Position numbers and translations under genes: made by a program. Below the pieces are notes generated by a model. That model had not been told where the DNA came from and did not search any database. It saw only the letters and a list, made by a program, of their open reading frames with translations. Shown here one piece after another: positions 17,512-30,600 of a stretch of 32,975 bases of DNA; positions within the stretch are counted from its first letter, which is position 1, and each line of letters begins with the position of its first letter. Origin of the DNA: Mesostigma viride (Eukaryota; Streptophyta; Mesostigmatophyceae; Mesostigmatales; Mesostigmataceae); assembly GCA_009746045.1 (NCBI GenBank), contig RPFO01001625.1, positions 1 to 32,975 on the forward strand. Reading direction: 5' to 3'.

Positions 17512-20364
17512 ATGACGCTCCCGGACGTCCCTCACCGCGCCCGGAGCTTGTTTACGCGCTGCGCCCTGCTTTCCCTGGCCCGGATGCATAGTCACCCTCT
17601 CGACGAACTCGGCCACAAGCTGTTTCTCGTCACCCCCCGGCTCCTCTTAGCGCCGTTGGAGCGGGGCGTGCGTGGCGTACAGGGTGCGGTCATCGCTCGC
17701 TGCCGGCGGTTCCTCCTCGGGGATTGGGAAGGGCTGTGGGCGCTGCAGCCTCCGGCCTCCACCCGGGTGTCGGGGGCCGCCTCCTTTGCCCGGGTGGAAG
17801 CTGACGTCATGCGGTTGGTGAAGGTAGGTGAATTGAGCCGGGCCATGCAAAAGCTTGAACTGACCGCGTTGGCTCCCTCCACTCCCCCGACCCTGCAGGC
17901 TTTGCGCGACCTTCACCCCGACGAACCGGCCTTTGCGGTGCCCGCCCCGGCCACCCCCCCGCCCCCGCCTATTGTCCTGGACCTGGACATCTTCACGGCT
18001 GTGCTGAAGGATCTGCCGAACGCCTCCTCCACCGGCCCCTCAGGCTGGCGCTACGAGCACCTCTCCGTGATGGCGGGCCATGGCGGGGCGACCGCACTCT
18101 TTGAGGCTGCCGCCGACTTGGCCGCGGGGTCCCTGGCCCCCGCGGCGCGCCCTTGGCTGGCTGGGGCACGCCTCATTGCCCTCCTGAAAGACGACGTCCC
18201 CCCGCCTGCTGGCCGCGTTCGTCCCATTGCTTGCGGCGAGGTCCTACGCAAGCTGGTGAGTAAGGTCATTTGTCGCCAAAAGGCCCCCGAGTTTCGCGCC
18301 TACTTCTGCCCCAACCGGAGTGATACTGAGGAGTCCGTCGCGGCCCAGCTTGGCGTCGCCACCAAAGGGGGCAGCGACATCATCGTGCACACAGTTCAGG
18401 CCTACCTCGAGACGCATCCGACCCATGTGGCGCTGAAGGTGGATTGCCACAATGCGTTCAATGCTGTCACCAAGGCTAGCATCTTTGAGGCCGTCGGCGA
18501 GGCGTTCCCTGACCTTCTTGCGTGGACAGCAGCCTGCTACGGCGAACCCACTCAACTCTCCTTCCTCATGGAGGATGGGACGTTCGCCGACATCGCTTCC
18601 CGCACGGGAACCCAGCAAGGTGACCCCCTCGGCCCCTTTTACCTGTCTGCCCCGCTGCACAAGGCTCTCCAAGGTGTCCACGCTGCGCACCCGGATGTCG
18701 TGCTCCTCGCCTATATGGACGATATCCATGCCCTTGGCCCGGCCGACGCTGTGGTTGCCGCCCTGGCTGCCCTTGAAGTGGCCATGGCGGCCATCAACCT
18801 TCGGCTCACCCTCCCCAAGTGTGCAGTCTTTTCGCCCCAGGGGGACTGCTCTGGCTTCCCCGCGGCTATCCCGGGGGCATTGGCGCGGGCGCGTGGTTTC
18901 TCGTGCCTGGGCGTCCCTGTGGGTGACCCTGACTACGTCGAAGAGGAGCTCCGGGCCACCGTGGAACAGCGCACCCATGTCCTCGAGACTTGGGCGCGCC
19001 TCAAGGACCCCCAGACCAAAGGGCTCCTCCTGTGGTTTTGCGCCCACCCGCGGGTGGTTCACTGGCTCCGTGGCGCTCCCCCCCACTTGGTGCGGCTTGC
19101 CGCGGAAGGCCATGACGAGCGCATTCAGGCCGCCTTGCAGGTGCTCCTCCCCGGCCCTAGCCTGCCAGCTCACTCCATGCGCTTGGCCACCCTCCCCTGC
19201 CGCATGGGCGGGTGTGGGCTCACCCGCGCCGCCCGCCTCGCCCCCGCCGCCTTCCTTGGCTCTGTTGCTCAGGCCTGGGCGGAGATCCGCCGGTTGGTCC
19301 CCAGCGCCGTCAGCGCCATTCCCGACTTGGTCACCCCATCCCCCTTCCCCTTTGTGCAGGCTGTGCAGGATTCTTACCTCGGGATCCAGCAGGCTTGCGA
19401 CCTCGTCCGCCCCGCTCAGGCCGTCCACCGTCGCCTGCCCCGGGGCACGCCCGGCGTGTCCACTGTCGTCAGTCCTAGTGTCTTCCCTGCCTGCGTTCAT
19501 GAAAAACAACAAAAGACCTACGCGGGTATACTACACTGTGCCGACTGGATGGGTCTGCATGCGAGCTTGAACGATCAGGGGAAGGCTTGGCTTCACTCCG
19601 TTTCCCTTGAGGGGAGCGTGGGGTCCGCATTCCTGCGCGCCCTCCCCATGAGCCCTTTGTTCACACTGGTTCCGGCCCTTTACGCCATCGCTCTCCGCCA
19701 CCAGCTCTTTGCCCCGCAACCTCTCATCACGGCGGGTGCGTCCTGCGGCAGCTGCGGGCTTGCTCTGGATACTACTGGGACGCACTACATCGCGTGCATG
19801 GGTGGCCAGCAGAACCAGAACTGGTTCCTCTATCTCCATACCGCTCTCCTCCGGGTGGTGTGTGCCATGGTTCGGTCGGTCTTTCCCCACTCCACCATCA
19901 AGTGCGAGGACGCGGATGGGGCCGCCCTCTACTCACCCAACCACCGCCCCGACATTACCGTGCTTGACTACGACGGGCAGGGTTGCCACCTGCTCATCGA
20001 TGTCTCCGTGGCTCGGCCGCTTTCCGGTCGCCACATCCTCCGGGCGGCTGTGGATGCCGGCGCTGCTGCCGCTGTGGCTGAGCGCGACAAGTTTGCCTCC
20101 TACGGCAATGTGGGGCCCCACCGGGTCATCCCCTTTGTCCTTGAGGAGTTCGGGGCCATGGGCCCCAAGACAGCGGAGTTTTTCCACGAGTGCTGCCAGC
20201 GCCGTGAAGACCGCCTCGACCTCGAGGGTCAGACCGCCCCGTGGTTGGCCCGCACGTGGTCCTCGTATTGGCGGCAGCGCCTGTCACTCGCCCTCACTCG
20301 CACCGTGGCTGATGTGTTATTCCGCCGCACCCGGGCCGACTTTGTCGCGACCCATGCGGTCTAG
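17512..20364 (+). mobile_element. Non-LTR retrotransposon polyprotein (reverse transcriptase + CCHC + RLE endonuclease)
   Basis: One intact 950-codon ORF. The reverse transcriptase occupies about residues 170-450: GWRYEHL, RPIACGEVLRKLVSK, VDCHNAFN (Asp311, motif A), GTQQGDPLGP (motif B) and AYMDD (Asp403-Asp404, motif C). After a thumb/linker region comes a finger with Cys745, Cys748, His758 and Cys762. It is followed by RPD (residues 812-814) and LLIDVSV (Asp830), the layout of the restriction-like endonuclease of R2-type elements. Such proteins nick target DNA and prime cDNA synthesis on it. No AP-endonuclease and no N-terminal zinc finger is seen, so the N-terminus may be short or truncated. 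No LTRs flank it. All expected catalytic motifs seem present, so it may be recent or active. Confidence 0.9.
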
Positions 20365-21656
20365 ATCCCTTCCAGGCCTGCATGGTGGGCCGGCAGCGCT
20401 GTTGCTGCGTGTAGTTTTGTGATGTCTAGTTAGTTGTACCTTGTGCCGCTGGCGTGATCCTTGGATGTCTGTGTCAGATTACTATTAATTTCTTCAGGGT
20501 TATTCTCCCAGTTATCGGGTTTTTCCTTATGTTGCATGCCTATCTCACCTCCGTAATCTATCATTCTCAATGAATATATAAAATGAGCGAAGCTCAACAA
20601 TTTTCTTTCATTTATTCCCAATTGTTAATTTTTCTTTTATTACCTTCGTGCACGTGTATGCTTTTTTTTCCTGCTTAGTTTTGGCTTCTATCAAACTTTT
20701 TGTTTGTTACGCGTCATCTGTCTCCCTCCACATGCAAGTCTTCCTATGTACAGATCGATAGCGATGCGGCTCCCGCAATCTGAACACATCTTTCCTCTGG
20801 ATCAGTATCGATCAGGTCTGATAAGAAAAAGTTGTCCGATCAGAGTTCTACCCTAGTCCTTCCACGACGTTGGATTGATTGCCATGCGTACCAGGAACTG
20901 AATAGTTGTCTCAACAACTCATCCCTGTAGGCGATCCCACTGGCGCCCTCGATGAAGGGTACCTATACTCGATCACTAGCTCAATTAGTTTGCACCGATG
21001 TCCAGAGCCCGCGCGACGTACTCTGAATCATGGCCGGCCCTGAATTTTCCAGCGCCAACATTCATGGGTGGCCGGCCCAAGGTATTGGGATATGGGAGAC
21101 AACTAACTAGTACGATTTATTAATTAGTTAACGAAACACGTGCTGCCGTTCCAAGGGGAGTAACGGAGTATTAACCCCGATGGATTCATGGATGGACAAA
21201 CAATCCTACCAGCTCTAGTACGAGTACTAATGCAGTTCTATCAAGAAATGAGATTGATTCTTAGTTAGTTTGTAGAGTGCCTTCACCATGCAATTGCTTG
21301 TTGCACAGGGCAACACGAAAAGTTACAGCGTCTGCTCTTAAAACATCAATCACATGCATCAGTGTAAAACTGACAGTACTCGTACACTAAAAAGTGGCTA
21401 AACCATGATCAGACCAGGCGGCAAACTGCAATCCCTTTGCAGAGGATGGTCAACTTCTATCCACTGGGTACATGCCCTTCTGGGTCTCAAGACTGCGTTT
21501 CTCTCTCAGGTCATTAGGTTTCCAGGGTCCCTTTGACACGCTCACCGCCCGCTGGAGCAATGTGCAGCTGCAAGCCTGCAATCGTCCATAGCTCTTGCTG
21601 CAAACCGCTAGCATTAGACAGCCTCCCCTTATTCATATGGCCCCACCAAGCCGGCA
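20365..21656. other. 3' end of the retrotransposon and repeat-rich spacer
   Basis: The first ~250 bases are probably the 3' UTR of the element; its end is not clear, though an AT-rich AATATATAAAATG occurs near 20575. No further genes are seen up to the PP2A stop at 21657. A segment at about 21118-21200 (CGTGCTGCCGTT ... ATTAACCCCGATGGATTCAT) is a diverged copy of 13010-13080. Confidence 0.55.
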
Positions 21657-24600
21657 CTAAAACGGGGCCTCCAAAGAATCCTCCCAAACCTCGGCAGAGC
21701 CGCCATCTGCGTCCTCGCCCTCTTCCATGGACAAGCGCACGTACTCGGCCTGTGCAAATCGGTCCCAGTCGGTCAGCGTCGGGTCCTCCCGCTCCTGCCC
21801 TCATTGACGGCCGAACCAGCACGGGATCGCCAACACAAGCAAAGCACAAGACATATAATGACATGACATAGAAACGTGAGTTGCCCACTACAGCACCTGC
21901 GGTGCTCCAGGCACAGACCTTGCCATGGCATCCACAAGTCATATCAAGGGAGACGACCGATCCAAACGATGTGGGGGAGGCAAGGGAGGAACCTACAGGC
22001 CCAATGACACGCACTGCATCTATTCTACGTTCACAGTAAGAGCCGTCAAGAATGCTGTACTGATAGCCATGCACAGCCATGCACAAATTCACATCTAAGA
22101 CCACGTCTCTGGTCACTATGAAACATATCAAATACACTGCGACAAACCCGAGGTGAAGACCAGCAACCATGCACTCAAAAATGCCAGAATCGCCACGGCA
22201 CACTTAGCAGGAACACCATGAACAAAAACAACAAACAACAAAAAAAACAGCACACACGGCCAGCCTCCAGAAAACTGACGAGCAAACCAAAGATCAGGCG
22301 CGATGGTCGAAACCGCAGCGGTAACAAGACACAACTAGCCGCAACTTTTGTCTTTGGAATCCAACCACCCGGCAGCTACCCAACCACCCAGCAGCTATCC
22401 AACTACCGGGATGCCACCCAAGCACGTGGAAGCTACCCAATTACCGGGAAGCAACCCAACCAACAGGAAGGGTGGCTTGTCTGTGTCGTTGAATCTACCC
22501 AACGACACATGGCATCACCCGGGGACGCACCTGTCGGATCAGGAAGGGGTCCCTGGTTTCAAACGCAATGAACTTGTTGAGGTTGAACAGGATGTTGAAG
22601 AAGTTGCCTGACAGGCGGCAGTTCTCCAAGTCCTGCAGCGTGATGCGGCCCTCCTTCTGCCGAAGCCAAGGTGCAAATAGACGATTGGATGTTCCGCAAC
22701 AGCCAAGTGGGCGCACACAGGCAGCGATAGGAGGTGGTACACCAGTTAGACCAGGCGACCCCCTAACTTTTCTCCCTTCAGTGGTATTTAAGAGGTAGCT
22801 TACCCTACCTACGAGCTCTCTCACCAATCAGTCTTAGGTTACCTACCGCAAAAAGCAAGATACAGACAACATCGCGGGAACCTCCGCACAACGTCGCCCA
22901 TCTGCCTACGTAAAGAGGAGCCCAAGGAAAGAGGAGGCCACGGGAAGAGGAGCCCAAGATTTAGAGGAACCCACGGAAAGACGGAACCACAAGCTGCGAC
23001 CCGATACCCGCCCCCGCTCACGCACCGCCGGGTGGATCATGTCGGTCATCTGGCAGACGATGTCCTCGAACAGCACCGGCTCCTGCGAGAGACACTCCAT
23101 GCGGTGCAGCTGCTCCTCGTAGAAGTACTGCATCTCGCTCGGCGTGATGAAGCCATCCGAGTCCAGGTCCACGCAGTGGAACCTGACGGGGGGGGGGGTT
23201 GAGGTTTGGGGTTTGGGAGAGGGCGACGGAGAGGGGCAGTTCGCGAGGGCATACAGGAAAGAGGAGCAAAAAAGGATACAAGAATTAGGAATGGACAGGA
23301 AAAGGCATGGAAAAGAGGAGCCATGAAATGCAGCAAAGTGTGTTTGTGTCTGTGTAAGGGGGGGGGGAGCGGGCGGCCCTTGCGAGCAATTGAGAGAGGT
23401 AACTAAAAAACGAGACAAGCCGCAGCGGAACCTGCCAGGGGGTAGAGGATGTTGGCTCTAGGATACTGGCCAAGGGAACATGGGATAAGGGACGAAGGGG
23501 CAACAGACGACGAGTTGTGTGCATTTTTTCTCGTCCGTTGAGTCGAAGGGGCAGTAGATAGAGCATAAAGCATACCCGGGAAAACATGGCAGAGGGTGAA
23601 TGGGTGAATGGGTGAAATGGGTGAAAGGGTGAAATGGGTGAAATGGTGAAAGGGTGAAGGGGTGAAGGTGTGAAGGTGTGAAGGTGTGAAGGTGTGAAGG
23701 TGTGAAGGTGTGAAGGTGTGAAGGTGTGAAGGTGTGAAGGTGTGAAGGTGTGAAGGTGTGAAGGTGTGAAGGTGTGAAGGTGTGAAGGTGTGAAGGTGTG
23801 AAGGTGTGAAGGTGTGAAGGTGTGAAGGTGTGAAGGTGTGAAGGTGTGAAGGTGTGAAGGTGTGAAGGTGTGAAGGTGTGAAGGTGTGAAGGTGTGAAGG
23901 TGTGAAGGTGTGAAGGTGTGAAGGTGTGAAGGTGTGAAGGTGTGAAGGTGTGAAGGTGTGAAGGTGTGAAGGTGTGAAGGTGTGAAGGTGTGAAGGTGTG
24001 AAGGTGTGAAGGTGTGAAGGTGTGAAGGTGTGAAGGTGTGAAGGTGTGAAGGTGTGAAGGTGTGAAGGTGTGAAGGTGTGAAGGTGTGAAGGTGTGAAGG
24101 TGTGAAGGTGTGAAGGTGTGAAGGTGTGAAGGTGTGAAGGTGTGAAGGTGTGAAGGTGTGAATGTGTGAATGTGTGAATGTGTGAATGTGTGAATGTGTG
24201 AATGTGTGAATGTGTGAATGTGTGAATGTGTGAATGTGTGAATGTGTGAATGTGTGAATGTGTGAATGTGTGAATGTGTGAATGTGTGAATGTGTGAATG
24301 TGTGAATGTGTGAATGTGTGAATGTGTGAATGTGTGAATGTGTGAATGTGTGAATGTGTGAATGTGTGAATGTGTGAATGTGTGAATGTGTGAATGTGTG
24401 AATGTGTGAATGTGTGAATGTGTGAATGTGTGAATGTGTGAATGTGTGAATGTGTGAATGTGTGAATGTGTGAATGTGTGAATGTGTGAATGTGTGAATG
24501 TGTGAATGTGTGAATGTGTGAATGTGTGAATGTGTGAATGTGTGAATGTGTGAATGTGTGAATGTGTGAATGTGTGAATGTGTGAATGTGTGAATGTGTG

Positions 24601-27600
24601 AATGTGTGAATGTGTGAATGTGTGAATGTGTGAATGTGTGAAGGTGTGAAGGTGTGAAGGTGTGAAGGTGTGAAGGGATGAAGGTGTGAAGGTGTGAAGG
24701 TGTGAAGGTGTGAACGTGTGAAGGTGTGAAGGGATGAAGGTGTGAAGGTGTGAAGGTGTGAAGGTGTGAAGGTATGAAGGTGTGAATGTGTGAATGTGTG
24801 AATGTGTGAAGGTGTGAAGGTGTGAAGGTGTGAAGGTGTGAAGGTGTGAAGGGATGAAGGTGTGAAGGTGTGAAGGTGTGAAGGGATGAAGGGATAGAGG
24901 CGCATGCGCCTGCTCACCAGTACTCCAGGCTACGGCGCGTCGTCTTGTCCTCCTCGCAGAGAATGAACCAGACAAAGTCCTCGTAGTTCATCTTGCCCTC
25001 GACCTGCGAGCGGAACTTGCGCGGCGCCTGGCTGAACACGCGCTCCACGATGCGGTACGTCAGCGCGTGGTTGCCGTACCGCAGCAGGTCCTCGCGGTCG
25101 ATCAAAAAATCGTGGTCCTGGTCCAGCTCCCAGAACTTGCAGTAGATCACGTAGAAGTGCTCGTACGAGAAGTACCTGCGGGGAGGGGGGGACGATGGAC
25201 ATGGGAGCAAGGGTCACAGCTGTCATATGCAACGGATCCAGGAACCGGGAACAGGGACAAGGGGACATGGACAAGGACAAGGACGAGGACAAGGACAAGG
25301 ACGAGGTTGGTGGCCGTGGCGGCAGTGGCGGTGCTGGTGCTGGTAGTGAACCCTGTTCTACCCTCCTCCTTTTCAGTTGAGCATCTTGTGTGATAGTAAA
25401 CCCTTTCCACCCTCCTTTTCACATTTCCATGCTTACTCACTTGAGCACCTTGTTGATGTCCTCCTCCTCATCCACCTTGTGCATCGCATCGAGCAGGTTG
25501 CTGCGCTTGAGCTCGCGCAGCGAGATGCAGTCATTCCCCGTGCGGTCCAGATGGTAGAAGATGCGGTAGATCACCGTCTCCGCTGAAGGTGCCGGGATGG
25601 TTCACATAGCGACCATGGGTTTAGAAGGTTGATGAGTTGGTGTTGGTGTTGGTGTTGGTGGTGTTGGTGGTGTTGGCGGTGTTGGTGGTGTTGGTGGTGT
25701 TGGTGGTGTTGGTGTTGGTGTGTATGTTTACGTGGGTGTATGTGATGTGGTGTGATGTGCGGGGAAATATATCAGTTTTGTTGGTGGGATTCAGCAATGC
25801 TTACAGTTGGCTTCGATGCTGGTGATTCAGAGGGGCATGGGGGGCGGCATGACAAGGGGGAAAGAGGGGAGAAGATACTAGGGGGGATATATAGCTACAG
25901 GGGATGTGTAACTGTACTTGTAAACGGAATGAGGTGGAGGGGAGAAACATTGTGTGTGAAGACATCAAGGGACAAGGTTGCATGTGCATATTTTCCAGTG
26001 GGAGCGAAAAAGGGGAGAAAGAAAGTATGGCCAACACGATCCCTACCCGCCGTTTCAACTTGGACACATCCATCTAATAATACGCACAACATAATAATGG
26101 ACCCATGCACTCCAGGACTGCCTAGCATGAATGCGCGCCCCCCACCCTCCACACATCTATTGCCCACTATTTAGCTCCTAAAAGTCACAAGTCGATCTTT
26201 ATTCCATCGCCAAACCATTCCAGAAGCCCACCACGTTGGTCCTGGAACTCACTAATCCAACAGTAAACCACCACTAAACCATTCCAGAAGCCCACCATGT
26301 TGTTGGTCCTGTAGCTCCTTAACCCATCACTAAACCATCCATCCATTTGCCTACCATATCGGTCCTGGAACCCATCACTAAACCATCCAACACCCCATTT
26401 GCCTACCATATCGGTCCTGGAATTCGGGCGTGTCCTGCAAAAACTCCAGCCCCGGGTGCGTCGCCAGCAGCTCCCGCAGGATGGGCCGGAAGTCGTCCTG
26501 CGTGAGCACGCGCGCGCCCGGCTGCCGCAGGCAGTGGAACACGCGCGCGGCCGGGTCTGCCTTTAGGAAGCCGCCGTCGACAAACCACTTGAGGAACATG
26601 GTCCTGGCAGGTGGTTGCAAGGAGGGGTGGTGGCACACAGGTGTTTGGAACAGGGGAGCCATTAGGGTGTGTAAAGTCGCATTTGAAAGCGAAGGGCTCG
26701 GATGCTAGCCAGTACTCCCTGGCAATGCCCCACGAGGCAAACACCGACCTCAGCTCCGTATGTACTCCACACCACCCCAAGGTGGACACTCACTTTGTCA
26801 CGCGGCCTGTCGCCTCAAAGTCGATGCGCTGGAAGACCGGCCCGTTGAAGAAGGACGGCAGCTTGAGAATCTCCTTGGTAACCGCAAGGAACTCTGGCGA
26901 TCGCAACAGGGGGGAGGCAGGAAGGCGGGTGTGCCAGTGGGCAGGCAGGCGCACACAACCAAGGGGGGCACGGATAGGTGGGTAGGTCAGCAGGGGGGCA
27001 GATGAAACAGGGGGAGCTGGGAAGGTGAGCAGGGCTGGTAGGCAGGTAGTTGGGCGGGCGGGCGGGTGGGTGGGCAGGTACCCACACACAGAAGGGATAT
27101 GGCAAGGGATGCCTCACGACTAAATGCCACGACAGCTACATACCCCAAAGTAAAACATAACATTCCACCATCGCCACATGTAGGCGAAAGGTTAAAACAT
27201 GTTGCTACAAACCAAGTGCCCGTCGAACGAGCACTCGTAAAAAGCCCTAAACAAAGGCAAGGATTTCCTGCAGCCTTTAATTAGCAACCACCCCAGCCTG
27301 CACCAGGTATACCTCGCATGCCCAGGCATGACCGCCCTGCGGCGAGCGATGCACACCTCCCCTTGGGGGTGGGCGCCACGTTAACAGGGCATCGCAATAG
27401 CCACATCTCCCCTACTCACGCACCCATGCCGCTGCCACCCCCAGGTCCGGTTCTCACTGATGCCGTTGCCCCCCTCCCACCTCCCCTACGCGCCCATGCG
27501 GCCGGCCCCCAGCGCGACACTCACCCATGCTGCCCACGCCCATCGGGTACGGAGCGAACACCTCGTCTACCCGGGCCAGTGTGTCTGCCTCCGCTGTGCT

Positions 27601-30600
27601 CGTGCCGGGGCGGCCTTCGGGGAAGTAGAACTGCCGTTGGCAGCAAAGAACACCGGCAGGAGGGAAGGGCAGGGGGGAAGGGCAGGAGGGAAGGGCAGGA
27701 GGCAAGGGCAAGAGGCAAGGGCAAGAGGCAAGGGCAGGAGGGAAGGGCAGGAGGCAAGGGCAGGAGGGAAGGGCAGGAGGCAAGGGCAGGAGGCAAGGGC
27801 AGGAGGCAAGGACAGGAGGCAAGGGCAGGGGGCAAGAGCAGGAGGCAAGGGCAGGAGGCAAGGGCAGGAGGCAAGGGCAGGAGGCAAGGGCAGGAGGCAA
27901 TAGGCAGGAGGCAAGGGCAGGAGGCAATAGGCAGGAGGCAAGGGCAGGAGGCACGGGCAGGAGGCAAGGGCAGGAGGCAAGGGCAGGAGGCTATAGGCAG
28001 GAGGCAAGGGCAGGAGGCAAGGGCAGGAGGCAAGGGCAGGAGGCAAGGGCAGAAGGCAAGGGCAGTAGGGAAGGGCAGTAGGGAAGGGCAGGTGGGAAGG
28101 GCAGGAGGGAAGGGCAGGAGGAAAGGGCAGGAGGCAAGGGCAGGAGGCAAGGGCAGGAGGGAAGGGCAGGAGGCAAGGGCAGGAGGCAAGGGCAGGAGGC
28201 AAGGGCAGGAGGGAAGGGCAGGAGGCAAGGGCAGGAGGCAAGGGCAGGAGGCAAGGGCAGGAGGCAAGGGCAGTAGGGAAGGGCAGTAGGGAAGGGCAGT
28301 AGGGAAGGGCAGGAGGCAAGGGCAGTGGGTAAGGGCAGGAGGAAAGGGCAGTAGGGAAGGGCAGGAGGAAAGGACATGGATCAAAAGTGGCATTAAGAAG
28401 GAGAAAAGCGGAGCCGTGCCAAGGCCATGAAAATGGACTCCGGCGGCGACTGGGAAAAGTTCGGGATAGTGTAACTGAGCCAAGGGCAAGGTGCGGAGTT
28501 GTGTTGCGGATGGAGGAATTAGTATGGGGATGGAGTACGAGGGGCGGTGTGGGCTTGGACTGGGGACAACGTGTAGCCTTGCGGACAAGGGGTCAATTCA
28601 AACAGCCAATGAACGAGAGAGCACTCAAGCTCTAATCCTGGCTCCATACCCTTCCCCATTGGGCCCATAAACAAATGAACCTTCTCCTCGGCGGGAGGCT
28701 CGTGTTAGGGTAAAACCTTATGCGCCGTCCTGCATTTTGCAGGCACCATTCCACGAATTTCAACTAGAAGCACTTGAAAGACTTGCTTTTCCCCACCGAG
28801 CCAGCCACATGGCCGCACCTGGAAACGAGAAACACGAGGATGAGTGCTCAACTGCAGCGTCAAATGGCAGCGTGGCAACCAAAATTGTGACTCCCAGTCA
28901 AGAACATGGCCTCGCCCCTGCGCCTGCCATTATAGGAAAGAGCAGAAACAGCCCTCACCCGCAGATCCAATGGTCTGTGAGAACCCCAAACCCATTACTT
29001 CCAGAGTTGGGAGGGATCCTTTACGAAGCGACGCTCCGCTTCCACTGCCAGTATACAAAAGGTCCCCTCACCTGCGGCTGCAAGAATCGAAAAGGTGACC
29101 TCGCCTGCGGCTGCCAGAATTGAAAAGATTCCCTCACCTAGGAGAGCAAATGGTCAGCGAACCCTGTAGGAAGAGGGCCCTCACCTGCGGGATGATGTTG
29201 TGCGATGCGCCCGCACGCTTGAGCGGCGACTCCGCGCGGATGGGCCGGCTGATGGGCGACAACGGTGAGAGAGGGTTGTTAGGCAGGAGGCCGCCCTTCT
29301 TGGGCGACAGCGGCGGCGTGACCACGGGCGAGAAGAGTACGTTGGTGGCGTTGGAGGGGGATATGGCCGAGGGGCTGCCCACACCCACCGTGGGCGACGT
29401 GTGGTTGGAGGTAGGGCCCAGCAGCGGGCGCCCATGCTTGGCGTCGTCCAGAAGGGACAACACCTGGGGAAGGGGGGGAGGGGGGGGGATATATATGTTC
29501 CCAGGGGTGGGGGGGTGGGAGATGGGGGTAAGGGTATGGAATGGGGGCGGTGGCAGGGCAGGTGGAGTAGGGAGGGGCGATGCGGCAGGAGGAAGGTGGC
29601 CATGACGGAAGGCGGAGAAATTGCGTGAGAATGGGGAGGATAGTGCCATGCTGAGCACTGGGAGTGCAACCAAGGGGCGGGATTCCATTCCCAACCCCTT
29701 CATGTTGGTTCATTGAGGGGACACGGGCTTCGGGGAGACTGGCCTATGTACAATACGGTTAGAGTGCCGACCATGCCTACAACAACAAAGAGACGGCATA
29801 TCTAATAAAACACACACATGACCCTGGTGACCACCCCATCTCCCCGTTTGCCAATGGCCAAGCATCCACACTGGCATGGTGGTGGGCCTACCGCTCCGCA
29901 AGCCAGCCCCTCGGATAGGGCCGAATTCCGCCTTTCCAGGCACATCACAAGCTTTGCACAGGTTGTCTTGTTGGCATCATGAGTGAAGGGGCAGGGCATG
30001 TACCCGTAACACACGGCACATGTGATGAAGTGCTTGTGTAACACGGCATGTGTACATACCGGTCGGTCGCTAATCCATCCATGTGGAAGAAGCATGCTGT
30101 TCCCGGCTACCAGGAGCATGCCTATTGAAAGTCTCATCAAACAACAGGCCAATGGAAACTGTGGGGTTGTATCCAGAAATCCACACTGCATATCCATACT
30201 GCTTGTTCATGCGTCCCCGATACTGCTTTTGGAGGACGCGTGCGCACAGGCTAGCAGACGTGATGCCACCGTTCCAAGATAGAAGACAAGTTCGGGGTCA
30301 GGGTGGACCTGCCCCCTGGCCTGTGCAGAAAATGGTTTCCCATGTCATCATCCCAAGCACAGCAACAGAAACAAGACTGGACATCCATGAAACGCGTGCG
30401 CCTAAAGACCACCGAACCACAGGCAGGCCTGCTTAGGATTATTGTAACACAACCAGGCGAAATGCGTTGCTTGGTTTGGGGGCAATACTAACAGATAAGG
30501 ACATATTCCAGACGCACGATTACACCTCTGAGAGTTCCATTCCACTAATTGAAGATACGACCGACTAAAATGCCTACAAAGCAACAGACAAGCCTAGACA

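Noticed and set aside
18244-19570. Long ORFs on both strands overlapping the reverse transcriptase (422 and 372 codons)
   Set aside because: GC-rich shadow frames; all conserved motifs lie in the 950-codon frame.
23403-24975. Two ~505-codon minus-strand ORFs of His-Thr-Phe-Pro-Ser repeats
   Set aside because: They are the 8-bp satellite read as protein. The period makes all three frames equal and the unit has no stop; the array lies in a PP2A intron.
27318-28588. Long Gly/Arg/Lys-rich plus-strand ORF and Leu/Pro/Cys-rich minus-strand ORFs
   Set aside because: Artefacts of the 13-bp minisatellite inside PP2A intron 2.
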